Assembly (NCBI RefSeq): GCF_003725545.1
Contig: NZ_RJLN01000012.1
Span: 31,694 to 95,693 of the forward strand
Source of the DNA: Micromonospora solifontis
Lineage (GTDB): Bacteria > Actinomycetota > Actinomycetes > Mycobacteriales > Micromonosporaceae
Length of the DNA stretch: 64,000 nucleotides
Direction of reading: 5' to 3'
In this document: positions 24,101 through 31,984 of the stretch, in pieces
Layout: every line of letters begins with the position of its first letter
Position numbering within the stretch: position 1 is the first letter of the stretch
Notes under the pieces: model-generated
What the model saw: the letters and a program-made list of their open reading frames with translations, nothing else
Databases searched by the model: none
Told to the model about the DNA's origin: nothing
Made by a program: the position numbers and the translations under genes

Positions 24101-24898
24101 ATGCGCCTGGCGACCTGGAACGTCAACTCGGTGAAGGCCCGCCTGCCCCGGCTGCTCGACTGGCTGGCCGGCACGAAGCCCGACGTCGTCTGCCTGCAGG
24201 AGACCAAGTGCCGCGACGGGGCGTTCCCGGTCGCCGAGGTGGGCGAACTCGGCTACGAGGCGGCCAGCCACAGCGACGGCCGGTGGAACGGGGTGGCCAT
24301 CCTGTCCCGGGTCGGGCTGGCCGACGTGGCGGTCGGCTTCCCCGGCGAGCCCGGCTTCCCGGAGCCGGAGGCGCGGGCCATCTCCGCCACCTGCGACGGG
24401 GTCCGGGTCTGGTCGGTGTACGTGCCGAACGGCCGGGCGCCCGACGACCCGCACTACGCGTACAAGCTGGCCTGGTTCGCGGCGCTGCGGGACGCGCTGG
24501 AGCCGGAACTGGCCACCGGGCTGCCCCTGGCGGTCTGCGGGGACTACAACGTCGCCCCGACCGACGCCGACGTCTGGGACCCGGCGCTCTTCGTCACCTC
24601 CACCCACGTCACCCCGGCCGAGCGGGCGGCCCTCGCGGCGCTGCGCGACCTGGGGCTCAGCGACGTCGTGCCGACCCCGATGAAGGGGCCGCACCCGTTC
24701 ACCTACTGGGACTACCGGGCCGGCATGTTCCACCAGAACAAGGGCATGCGGATCGACCTGGTGTACGCCTCCGCGCCGTTCGCCCGGGCGGTCCGCTCCG
24801 CGTACGTGGACCGCGAGGCGCGCAAGGGCAAGGGCCCGTCCGACCACGCCCCGATCGTGGTCGACGCCGACCTGGTGCCGGCCGTCGAGGGGTTCTGA
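24101..24898 (+). CDS. xthA: Exodeoxyribonuclease III / AP endonuclease
   Basis: This 265-residue enzyme is of the exonuclease-endonuclease-phosphatase superfamily. Active-site motifs are ATWNVNSVKARL, LQETKCRDGAFP (metal-binding Glu), YVPNGR, CGDYNVAPTDADVWDP, MRIDLVYAS and the final SDHAPIVV with the catalytic His. It cleaves abasic sites and degrades duplex DNA 3'-5' in base-excision repair. It is monocistronic; CAGGCT seven bases before the ATG may be a -10 of a leaderless transcript. Confidence 0.93.
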   Translation: MRLATWNVNSVKARLPRLLDWLAGTKPDVVCLQETKCRDGAFPVAEVGELGYEAASHSDGRWNGVAILSRVGLADVAVGFPGEPGFPEPEARAISATCDGVRVWSVYVPNGRAPDDPHYAYKLAWFAALRDALEPELATGLPLAVCGDYNVAPTDADVWDPALFVTSTHVTPAERAALAALRDLGLSDVVPTPMKGPHPFTYWDYRAGMFHQNKGMRIDLVYASAPFARAVRSAYVDREARKGKGPSDHAPIVVDADLVPAVEGF

Positions 24899-24975
24899 CC
24901 GCCGCGGGATCGGCGAGGTGGCGGTGGGCGCGCGCCCGGGATGCCGCGACATCGCCGAGACGGTGCCGGCGCGCT

Positions 24976-24981
24976 TAGGGT
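24976..24981 (+). promoter_or_regulatory. Putative leaderless -10 element for the ABM protein
   Basis: TAGGGT lies seven bases before the ATG at 24989. Confidence 0.5.
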
Positions 24982-24988
24982 GGGACGC

Positions 24989-25309
24989 ATGGCAGTCGTG
25001 AAGATCAACGCGATCGACGTCCCGCCCGGCGCCGGTGCGGAGCTGGAGAAGCGGTTCGCGGCCCGGGCTGGCGCGGTGGAGAACTCGCCGGGCTTCCTCG
25101 GCTTCGAGCTGCTCCGCCCGGTCGCCGGAGAGAGCCGCTACTTCGTCTACACCCGCTGGGAGTCCGAGGAGGCGTACCAGGCGTGGGCGCAGGGCCCGTC
25201 CCGGGCCGCGCATGCCGGCGGCGAGGGCGGCGAACCGCGCAAGCCGGTCGCCACCGGGGCCACGCTGCTGGAGTTCGAGGTGGTCCAGCAGGTTCCCGGC
25301 AAGGGCTGA
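24989..25309 (+). CDS. Antibiotic biosynthesis monooxygenase (ABM) family protein
   Basis: This 106-residue single-domain ferredoxin-like protein has VVKINAIDVPPGAGAELEKR, VENSPGFLGFELLRP and YFVYTRWESEEAYQAW. The pattern fits the HmoA/IsdG-like and ABM branch. Some members are haem-degrading mono-oxygenases; whether this one binds haem cannot be judged. The ATG at 24989 follows a TANNNT box at 7-nt spacing. It is convergent with the NTF2-like gene, with only 4 bp between stops. Confidence 0.82.
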   Translation: MAVVKINAIDVPPGAGAELEKRFAARAGAVENSPGFLGFELLRPVAGESRYFVYTRWESEEAYQAWAQGPSRAAHAGGEGGEPRKPVATGATLLEFEVVQQVPGKG

Positions 25310-25313
25310 ATCG

Positions 25314-25706
25314 TCAGCTGACGGCCAGGGCGTCCGACGCCGGCCACACCCCGGCGGGCGGCATCTCCAACCGCTCCCCGAGCTCGCGCCGCCACTCGGG
25401 GGCCGTGAAGGGCTCGCCCCAGTAGTCGGTCACCCGCATCGCCTCGCCGTCCCGCAGCTCGGCGATCGAGACGTTGCGGTAGATCCGGCCGTCGCCGTAG
25501 TCGTTGCTCCACTCGACGACCAGCGTGTCTCCACAGCCGTGCCGCCGCCCGACGGCGAGCCGTAGCCCGACGAAGTGCGACTCGACCTCCGCTATCCGGG
25601 CTCTGCCCCGGATCAGCTCACCGGACTGGGGCCACGGCCGCACCGCGTCCTCGGCGAGCGGTACGCCGAGGATCCGCTCGAGTCGCGTGTTCGCGTCGCC
25701 ACCCAC
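25314..25706 (-). CDS. NTF2/SnoaL-like domain protein
   Basis: This is a protein of about 130 residues. The segment DAVRPWPQSGELIRGRARIA followed by GDTLVVEWSNDYGDG and RVTDYWGEPFTAPEWRREL resembles SnoaL-like (NTF2-fold) proteins, which bind small ligands in a conical pocket. The start is uncertain: GTG 25706 was taken with AAGG eight bases upstream. The N-terminal helix is shorter than usual, so a truncated or degraded N-terminus is possible. No function can be assigned. Confidence 0.6.
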   Translation of the reverse strand: MGGDANTRLERILGVPLAEDAVRPWPQSGELIRGRARIAEVESHFVGLRLAVGRRHGCGDTLVVEWSNDYGDGRIYRNVSIAELRDGEAMRVTDYWGEPFTAPEWRRELGERLEMPPAGVWPASDALAVS

Positions 25707-25761
25707 TCCCCGGACCTTACTGACAAGCCGCGCCAACCGGGCCGAAACCTCCAGCGCGCCG

Positions 25762-26430
25762 TCACGGGGTACGGGTGCCGACCAGGGAGGCGAACGTGAT
25801 CACGTTGTCCTCGTAGCCGGTCCGCCCGCCGAGCCATTCGCCACCACAGGTGATCAGGCGCAGCTCCGGCGGGCCGGTGTCGCCGTAGACCCGGTCGGCG
25901 GGGAGGTTGTCCTTGTCGAAGTACTCCACGGTGTCGACCTTGAACGTCACCACGCTCCGGTCTGACCGGGTCACCTCGATCCGGTCACCCGGCTTGAGCT
26001 CCCGGAGGTGGTAGAAGACCGCCGGCCCGCTCTTGGTGTCCACGTGCCCGACGATGATCGCCCGCCCGGGCTCGCCCGGGACCGCGCCGCGGTCGTACCA
26101 GCCGGTCTGGCTGTGCTGGCTCAGCGGGGGGACGTCCACCGAGCCGTCCTTCGCCTGGCCGACCGGGGTGATCGGCGCGGTCACCTTGATCGCCGGCACG
26201 GAGAGGCTCACCGGCCGGCTGGCCGGCGCCCGGGCCGGGGCGGGCGCGGCGGCGCGCGGCGTCGCACCGGTCGACGCGTCGGCCCAGTCGAACGGGCCGA
26301 CGGTCCGGCCCAGCCCGGCGCCGGTGGCGAAGACCCCGACCAGCACCAGCAGCACGGCGAGCGGCGCGGACCACGGGCTGCGGGCACGGGCCGCCCGGGT
26401 GGGCGGTGGGGAGGCGGGCTGCGCGGCCAT
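25762..26430 (-). CDS. Class F sortase
   Basis: This 222-residue exported protein has one N-terminal membrane anchor (LAVLLVLVGVFATGAGLG) and a Pro/Ala-rich stalk. Its sortase domain has the catalytic His in IIVGHVDTKSGPAVF, the Cys in LRLITCGGEW and a nearby Arg in GGRTGYEDN. Motif spacing and size fit the actinobacterial class F, which anchors or processes surface proteins. Its gene starts 8 bp after the stop of the secreted-protein gene, so the two form an operon and are likely functional partners. Confidence 0.88.
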   Translation of the reverse strand: MAAQPASPPPTRAARARSPWSAPLAVLLVLVGVFATGAGLGRTVGPFDWADASTGATPRAAAPAPARAPASRPVSLSVPAIKVTAPITPVGQAKDGSVDVPPLSQHSQTGWYDRGAVPGEPGRAIIVGHVDTKSGPAVFYHLRELKPGDRIEVTRSDRSVVTFKVDTVEYFDKDNLPADRVYGDTGPPELRLITCGGEWLGGRTGYEDNVITFASLVGTRTP

Positions 26431-26438
26431 GGCGGGGC

Positions 26439-27032
26439 TCAGCGTCGGGCGGCGCCATGGACGGCACGCGGCCGGCGGGAGGTGGCCACGCCGACGACCG
26501 CCCCGGCCACGGTGAGCGCCAGGCCGACCGGGACCAGCAGCCCACCCAACCCGATCCCGCCGGCGGTGCCGCCGAATCCGGTCGCCGGGCCGCGGCTCGG
26601 CCGCGGGCCGTGGGTCGGCTCCACCTGCTTGACCACCTGGAGCATGGTCGACGCGGTCTGCCCGGTGGGGCACTCCAGCTTGACCCGGTAGTTGCCGGGG
26701 CGGGTGCGCTCCTTGACCATCGGCGAGGCGGTGAGCAGCCCGCGCTGCGGCTGCACCTGCACCCGGCCGAACGCGTCGGAGACCACGGTCGCCGGGATGG
26801 AGTTGTCCCGGCAGCTGGCGCGGATGCCGACCAGGAAGCCGGGCTCCACGGTGCTGGGGGTGACCTCCACGAAGATGACGTCCTCGGGTGGCGGCCGGCT
26901 CTCCCCGGGCGCCGGCTCGGCGGCGGGGAGCGCGACGGGCCGCGGGCCGGCCGACGCCGGGAGCGCCCCGAGAAGCGGGGCGCAGGCGGCGGCCGCGATC
27001 AGCAGCGCCACGCGTCGCGTGACTGACACCAT
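26439..27032 (-). CDS. Secreted protein with Ig-like domain and C-terminal membrane anchor (sortase partner)
   Basis: This 197-residue protein has a signal peptide (MVSVTRRVALLIAAAACAPL, cleavage near ASAG) and a Pro-rich spacer. A beta-sandwich-like domain of about 85 residues carries two cysteines (IRASCRDN and KLECPTG) that could form a disulfide. After a Gly-rich linker (ATGFGGTAGGIGLGG) comes a single hydrophobic helix with a basic tail (TSRRPRAV). This layout resembles a sorting signal, but no canonical LPXTG is present. GGGAGG precedes the ATG. It lies directly upstream of the class F sortase. Confidence 0.78.
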   Translation of the reverse strand: MVSVTRRVALLIAAAACAPLLGALPASAGPRPVALPAAEPAPGESRPPPEDVIFVEVTPSTVEPGFLVGIRASCRDNSIPATVVSDAFGRVQVQPQRGLLTASPMVKERTRPGNYRVKLECPTGQTASTMLQVVKQVEPTHGPRPSRGPATGFGGTAGGIGLGGLLVPVGLALTVAGAVVGVATSRRPRAVHGAARR

Positions 27033-27123
27033 GCCCCCTCCCGGCGCCGCCCGTACTGCCGTTACGGGATGAATCCTCTCACCCCGGGCCGTACACCACA
27101 TCCGATCCGCGCCGCCGGTCGCG

Positions 27124-27129
27124 TACGCT
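27124..27129 (+). promoter_or_regulatory. Putative leaderless -10 element for trmB
   Basis: TACGCT lies nine bases before the GTG at 27139. Confidence 0.45.
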
Positions 27130-27138
27130 CGAATCGCT

Positions 27139-27843
27139 GTGACCTCCACCGACCTGAGCGCCGCCCCGCCGGCCCACGCCGCCCGCATCCGCACCTTCCA
27201 TCCGCGTCGCGGCCGGATGAGCGACCGGCAGCGCGACGCGCTGGCCCGGCTCTGGCCCGCGTACGGGCTGGAGATCGCCGACCTCGACGGGCCGTTCGAT
27301 CCGGCGGCGCTGTTCGACCGGCCGGCCCCGCTGGTGCTGGAGATCGGCTCCGGCATGGGCGACGCCACCGCGGCGATGGCGGCCGCCGACCCGGACCGAC
27401 ATTATCTGGCGGTCGAGGTGCACACGCCCGGAATCGCCAACCTGCTGGAGCTGGTCGAACGGCACGGGCTGGCCAACGTCCGGGTGGCCAAGGGCGATGC
27501 GCTGGACCTGGTCCGGGCGATGCCGGCCGGTTGTCTGGACGCGGTGCACGTCTTCTTCCCCGACCCGTGGCCGAAGGCGCGCCACCACAAACGGCGGATC
27601 ATCCAGCCGGCGCACGTGGCGCTGCTGCGCTCCCGGCTGGCGTCGGCCGGGACGCTGCACTGCGCCACCGACTGGGCCGAGTACGCCGAGTCGATGCGGG
27701 AGACGCTGACCGCCGACCCGGAGCTGGTGGACGTGCACGGGGGCTACGCGCCCCGGCCGGCGCACCGGCCGGTGACCAAGTTCGAGCGGCGCGCGCTGAC
27801 CGCCGGGCGGGAGATCTTCGACCTGATCCACCGGCGGCGCTGA
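27139..27843 (+). CDS. trmB: tRNA (guanine-N7-)-methyltransferase
   Basis: This 234-residue SAM-dependent enzyme methylates G46 in the variable loop of tRNAs. SAM-binding LVLEIGSGMGDATAAM, the post-I ligand region LAVEVHTPG, and the TrmB signature FPDPWPKARHHKRR followed by TDWAEYAESM are all present. The GTG start fits the family N-terminus after a short basic extension. The helicase gene starts 47 bp after the stop on the same strand and is probably co-transcribed. Confidence 0.93.
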   Translation: MTSTDLSAAPPAHAARIRTFHPRRGRMSDRQRDALARLWPAYGLEIADLDGPFDPAALFDRPAPLVLEIGSGMGDATAAMAAADPDRHYLAVEVHTPGIANLLELVERHGLANVRVAKGDALDLVRAMPAGCLDAVHVFFPDPWPKARHHKRRIIQPAHVALLRSRLASAGTLHCATDWAEYAESMRETLTADPELVDVHGGYAPRPAHRPVTKFERRALTAGREIFDLIHRRR

Positions 27844-27890
27844 ACCCGGTTGGCGCGGCGGCCCATGATCCGGGCACGATGGGAGCCGCC

Positions 27891-30395
27891 ATGACTCTCA
27901 CCGCCGCGCTGCCGAAGAGCGCCGACCCCGACACCCTCTACGACGCGTTCGCCGGCTGGGCGTCCGAGCGCGGTCTCGACCTCTACCCCCACCAGGAGGA
28001 GGCGGTCATCGAGATCGTCTCCGGCGCGAACCTGATCATGAATACGCCGACCGGCTCCGGCAAGAGCCTGGTGGCGATCGCGGCGCACTTCGCGGCGCTG
28101 GCCGACGACCGGACGACGTTCTACACCGCGCCGATCAAGGCACTGGTGTCGGAGAAGTTCTTCGCCCTCTGCGAGGTGTTCGGGGCGGAGAACGTCGGCA
28201 TGCTCACCGGCGACGCCAGCGTCAACGCCGACGCCCCGATCATCTGCTGCACCGCGGAGATCCTGGCCAACCTGGCGCTGCGCGAGGGCACCCGGGCCGA
28301 CGTCGGCCAGGTGATCATGGACGAGTTCCACTTCTACGCCGAGCCGGACCGGGGCTGGGCCTGGCAGGTGCCGCTGATCGAACTGCCGCAGGCGCAGTTC
28401 ATCCTGATGTCCGCCACGCTGGGCGACACCACCCGCTTCGTGGACGACCTGACCCGGCGCACCGGGCGGCCGACCGCCGTCGTCCGCTCGGCCGAGCGGC
28501 CGGTCCCGCTCCTCTTCTCGTACGCGATGACCCCGCTGCACGAGACCCTGGAGGAGCTGCTGGAGACCAAGCAGGCCCCGGTGTACGTCGTGCACTTCAC
28601 CCAGGCCGCCGCGCTGGAACGGGCGCAGGCGCTGATGAGCGTCAACGTCTGCACCCGGGCGGAGAAGGACATGATCGCGCAGGCGATCGGGAACTTCCGG
28701 TTCACCTCCGGCTTCGGCAAGACGCTGTCCCGGCTGGTCCGGCACGGCATCGGCGTGCACCACGCCGGCATGCTGCCCAAGTACCGCCGCCTCGTGGAGA
28801 CCCTGGCCCAGGCCGGCCTGCTCAAGGTCATCTGCGGCACCGACACCCTCGGCGTCGGCATCAACGTGCCGATCCGCACCGTGCTCTTCACCGGCCTGTC
28901 GAAGTTCGACGGCACGCGTACCCGGCTGCTCAAGGCCCGCGAGTTCCACCAGATCGCCGGCCGGGCCGGACGGGCCGGCTTCGACACCCTCGGCCGGGTC
29001 GTGGTGCAGGCCCCCGAGCACGTCATCGAGAACGAGAAGGCGCTGGCCAAGGCGGGCGACGACCCGAAGAAGCGCCGCAAGGTGGTGAAGAAGAAGCCGC
29101 CGGAGGGCTCGATCGGCTGGGGCGAGCCGACCTTCCAGCGCCTCGTCGAGGCCGAGCCGGAGCCGCTGACCTCCAGCTTTCAGGTCAGCCACTCTATGCT
29201 GCTCAACGTGATCGGCCGCCCCGGCGACGCGTTCGCCTCGATGCGGCACCTGCTCACCGACAACCACGAGGACCGGGCCGCCCAGCGCCGGCACATCCGC
29301 CGGGCCATCGCCATCTACCGGGCGCTGCGGGCCGGTGGCGTGGTCGAGGAGCTGCCCGAGCCGGACGAGCAGGGCCGCCGGGTACGGCTCACCGTCGACC
29401 TCCAGCTGGACTTCGCGCTCAACCAGCCGCTGTCGCCGCTGGCCCTGGCCGCCATCGAGCTGCTCGACCGGGAGTCCCCGTCCTACGCGCTGGACGCGCT
29501 CTCGGTGATCGAGTCGATCCTGGACGACCCGCGTCAGGTGCTCTCCGCGCAGCAGTTCAAGGCCCGCGGCGAGGCGGTCGCCGCGATGAAGGCCGAGGGC
29601 ATCGAGTACGAGGCCCGCCTCGAACTGCTCGACGAGGTGACCTGGCCCAAGCCCCTCGCCGAGCTGCTCGAGTCGGCGTACGAGATGTACCGGCAGGGCC
29701 ACCCGTGGGTCGCCGACCACCAGCTCTCCCCCAAGTCGGTGGTCCGGGACATGTACGAGCGGGCCATGACCTTCCCCGAGTACGTGCAGTTCTACGGCCT
29801 GTCCCGGTCCGAGGGCCTGGTGCTGCGCTACCTCGCGGACGCGTACAAGACGCTGCGGCAGACCGTGCCCGAGGACGCCAAGACCGAGGAGCTGGTCGAC
29901 CTCATCGAGTGGCTGGGCGAGCTGGTCCGCCAGGTCGACTCCAGCCTGATCGACGAGTGGGAGCGGCTGCGCAACCCGTCCGACGTGGCGGAGGTCGCCG
30001 CCTCGCTGGACGACCGGCCGCCGGCGGTCACCCGCAACGCCCGGGCGTTCCGGGTGCTGGTGCGCAACGCCCTGTTCCGCCGGGTCGAGCTGGCCGCCCT
30101 GCGTCGTTGGGATGAGCTGGGCGAACTCGACGGTTCCTCGGGCTGGGACGCGGACGCCTGGGCGGACGCGCTGGAGCCGTACTTCGAGGCGTACGACTCG
30201 ATCGGGGTGGGGCCGGACGCGCGCGGGCCCGCGCTGCTGATGATCGAGCAGGGCCGGGAGCGGTGGACCGTACGCCAGATCCTGGACGACCCGGACGGCG
30301 ACCACGACTGGGGCATCAGCGCCGAGGTCGACCTCGCCGCCTCCGACGAGACCGGTGCGGCGGCCGTCCGGATCACCGACGTGGGGCAGATGTAG
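27891..30395 (+). CDS. Ski2-like DExH RNA helicase with DUF3516 C-terminal region
   Basis: This 834-residue superfamily 2 helicase has motif I NTPTGSGKSLVA near residue 49, motif II IMDEFHFYAEPDRGW, motif III MSATLGDT, and motifs IV-VI in VHHAGMLPKYRRLVE, GTDTLGVGINVPIRT and QIAGRAGRAGFD. A basic patch (KKRRKVVKKKPP) follows the core, and the last ~350 residues match the DUF3516 region of actinobacterial Ski2-like helicases. It probably unwinds structured RNA. ATG 27891 has GGGAG five bases upstream. The stop is 43 bp from that of a convergent hypothetical gene. Confidence 0.88.
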   Translation: MTLTAALPKSADPDTLYDAFAGWASERGLDLYPHQEEAVIEIVSGANLIMNTPTGSGKSLVAIAAHFAALADDRTTFYTAPIKALVSEKFFALCEVFGAENVGMLTGDASVNADAPIICCTAEILANLALREGTRADVGQVIMDEFHFYAEPDRGWAWQVPLIELPQAQFILMSATLGDTTRFVDDLTRRTGRPTAVVRSAERPVPLLFSYAMTPLHETLEELLETKQAPVYVVHFTQAAALERAQALMSVNVCTRAEKDMIAQAIGNFRFTSGFGKTLSRLVRHGIGVHHAGMLPKYRRLVETLAQAGLLKVICGTDTLGVGINVPIRTVLFTGLSKFDGTRTRLLKAREFHQIAGRAGRAGFDTLGRVVVQAPEHVIENEKALAKAGDDPKKRRKVVKKKPPEGSIGWGEPTFQRLVEAEPEPLTSSFQVSHSMLLNVIGRPGDAFASMRHLLTDNHEDRAAQRRHIRRAIAIYRALRAGGVVEELPEPDEQGRRVRLTVDLQLDFALNQPLSPLALAAIELLDRESPSYALDALSVIESILDDPRQVLSAQQFKARGEAVAAMKAEGIEYEARLELLDEVTWPKPLAELLESAYEMYRQGHPWVADHQLSPKSVVRDMYERAMTFPEYVQFYGLSRSEGLVLRYLADAYKTLRQTVPEDAKTEELVDLIEWLGELVRQVDSSLIDEWERLRNPSDVAEVAASLDDRPPAVTRNARAFRVLVRNALFRRVELAALRRWDELGELDGSSGWDADAWADALEPYFEAYDSIGVGPDARGPALLMIEQGRERWTVRQILDDPDGDHDWGISAEVDLAASDETGAAAVRITDVGQM

Positions 30396-30410
30396 CTCCA
30401 CGCCGTCCGG

Positions 30411-30426
30411 GAGCTCGGTGGAGCTC
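30411..30426. terminator. GAGCTC hairpin between convergent genes
   Basis: GAGCTC at 30411-30416 pairs with GAGCTC at 30421-30426 around GGTG; flanking CCGG/CCGG bases extend the stem with a bulge. It lies between the stop codons of the helicase (plus) and the hypothetical gene (minus). Confidence 0.4.
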
Positions 30427-30438
30427 TCCGGTCCCGGG

Positions 30439-30963
30439 TCAGCCCGCCGGTGCGCGCGGCGGTACGCCGGCCTGGGACAGGTGGGCGGGGACGTGCGGGC
30501 GTTGCTCGTCGGAGGCGAGCACCGCACCGAGCGGCCGCGGCATCGCCGCGCCGACGCGCCGCGCCGGCGCGGTCACGTCCCGCCCCGCGCTGCGCGGGAC
30601 CGGCGGTTCGCTCGTGCGGCCGGTGGCGGCGTGCGCCGGCCGCTCCGGTGCCCGGCCGGCGAAGTGCCGGTCGATGGCCGCCCGGGCCTTCGTGAGCACC
30701 CGCTGGTAGGTCTCGTGGCCCGCGTCGGCCAGGTGGACGTCGGCAGGATCGAAGCCGGCCCAGCCGACGAAGGCGGTGAAGTCGGCGTCCTGCGTGGCCG
30801 CCCGGGTCGGAAGGCTCGCCAGCGGGACACCCTCGCCGTCGCAGAGCACCAGCTCGCTGCCGAACTTCGCGCTCCACTCGACGATCTCGAGGGCCGGGTC
30901 GCCCGCCGGGTGCGGGCGGTCCAGCTCGAGCTCGATGGTGTTCCTGCCTGCCTCGAAGGTCAT
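30439..30963 (-). CDS. Hypothetical protein
   Basis: This 174-residue protein starts MTFEAGRNTIELELDRPHPA. It has an N-terminal region of about 105 residues (FGSELVLCDGEGVPLASLPT, ETYQRVLTKARAAIDRHFAG) and a Pro/Arg-rich, probably disordered C-terminus. No family was recognised, and there is no signal peptide or membrane segment. The upstream 30970-31010 stretch is conspicuously AT-rich and may be its promoter. The start ATG 30963 lacks a strong ribosome-binding site, so the annotation is tentative. Confidence 0.55.
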   Translation of the reverse strand: MTFEAGRNTIELELDRPHPAGDPALEIVEWSAKFGSELVLCDGEGVPLASLPTRAATQDADFTAFVGWAGFDPADVHLADAGHETYQRVLTKARAAIDRHFAGRAPERPAHAATGRTSEPPVPRSAGRDVTAPARRVGAAMPRPLGAVLASDEQRPHVPAHLSQAGVPPRAPAG

Positions 30964-31155
30964 CGCACCCGCCTGCCCTGGTGTACCTGTTTTTGACCTT
31001 ATGTCCAAATTGCCGCAGCGGCCGGGTGGCCGCCCGAAGATGCCGACCCCTCACCCGTTCGGGTGAACGGAGGCCGAACCCGGCCCCGACCCGACCGCAC
31101 CCCGGAACCCGGCCCACAACGGCCGCCCAACCCCCTGGGCGATGTCAGACCCGTC

Positions 31156-31177
31156 GATTAGAATGTATGTACTAATC
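31156..31177. promoter_or_regulatory. Operator-like inverted repeat before a hypothetical gene
   Basis: GATTAG (31156-31161) and CTAATC (31172-31177) flank a 10-bp AT-rich centre, and TAGAAT at 31159-31164 resembles a -10 box. The position, about 25 bp before the start codon, and the dyad fit a repressor site of TetR, MarR or GntR type. No such regulator is adjacent. Confidence 0.5.
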
Positions 31178-31202
31178 CCGTTGTTGACCTGGGAGGATGC
31201 TC

Positions 31203-31850
31203 GTGACCGCGCCCACCTCCACCACCCCGCTCACCCCCTACGCCACCCTCCTCGGGTTCACCCGGTACGTGGACCGCACCGGGCCGACGAAGGCCACCTT
31301 CGTCGGCGGCCTGCGCAAGCAGCGGGCGAGCCGGCACGGCTTCAACCCGCACGGCCAGTTCGTCAAGGCGCTCAAGGCCGACATCGCGTTCCACACCGGC
31401 GGCACCCACCTGGCCCAGGTCGCCGACCTGGTCAAACCGCGCTGGCGCCCGCTCTACGAGGCCCTCGTCCCCGGCGCCACGACCTGGCTGCGCTCGCTCG
31501 GCGAGCCGATGGGCGTCGACCTGGCCCAGACCCGCGACGCCCTGGCCATGCTGGGCGACCTCCCCGTCAAGATCAACCCCCACTTCGGCGTCCGGTACGC
31601 GGACGGCCACGCCGAGGCGGTCCGGCTGCACTTCGACGAGGCGCCGCCGAGCGAGGAGGCCGCCCTCGCGACGCTGCACCTGATGGCCCGGCACATGGAC
31701 GCGGTCCTTCCGCACGCCGAGCCGATCCTGGTCGACGTCCGCCGCGGCGAGTCCCACCGCATGCCGACCGACACCAAGCCCGACCAGGTCGAGCAGTGGC
31801 TCGCCGGCGAGGCCGCCGCCTTCCGCGCCATCTGGTCCACCGCCGCCTGA
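31203..31850 (+). CDS. Conserved hypothetical protein
   Basis: This 215-residue soluble protein begins VTAPTSTTPLTPYATLLGFT. GTG 31203 is preferred because GGGAGG lies six bases upstream; an ATG at 31197 would touch that sequence. Distinctive segments are KATFVGGLRKQRASRHGFNP, INPHFGVRYADGHAEAVRLH and HLMARHMDAVLPHAEPILVD. I do not recognise the family. The promoter carries an AT-rich inverted repeat, suggesting specific regulation. A hairpin of the AGTGGC family lies about 25 bp after the stop. Confidence 0.65.
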   Translation: MTAPTSTTPLTPYATLLGFTRYVDRTGPTKATFVGGLRKQRASRHGFNPHGQFVKALKADIAFHTGGTHLAQVADLVKPRWRPLYEALVPGATTWLRSLGEPMGVDLAQTRDALAMLGDLPVKINPHFGVRYADGHAEAVRLHFDEAPPSEEAALATLHLMARHMDAVLPHAEPILVDVRRGESHRMPTDTKPDQVEQWLAGEAAAFRAIWSTAA

Positions 31851-31875
31851 CCCCCTCCGAGCGCGCAAATTCACG

Positions 31876-31913
31876 GAAAGAGTGGCTATCCGCCGTTGGA
31901 TAGCCACTCTTTC
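31876..31913. repeat. Dispersed AGTGGC hairpin, copy 3
   Basis: GAAAGAGTGGCTATCC (31876-31891) and its perfect complement at 31898-31913 form a 16-bp stem with a 6-nt loop. It lies 26 bp after a stop codon and about 70 bp before the AbiEi/DUF559-type gene. It is closest in sequence to copy 4, on the other side of that gene. Confidence 0.75.
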
Positions 31914-31984
31914 GAGTGCAGACCGGCGGATCGGGTTGTCCACAGGGGCTTTCGGGGCCGACGGGAGGTGGGCAAGGTTAGCGG

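Noticed and set aside
25312..25323. 12-bp palindrome CGTCAGCTGACG at the ABM/NTF2 convergence
   Set aside because: It overlaps a stop codon in a 4-bp gap and has no loop; more likely chance than an operator or terminator.
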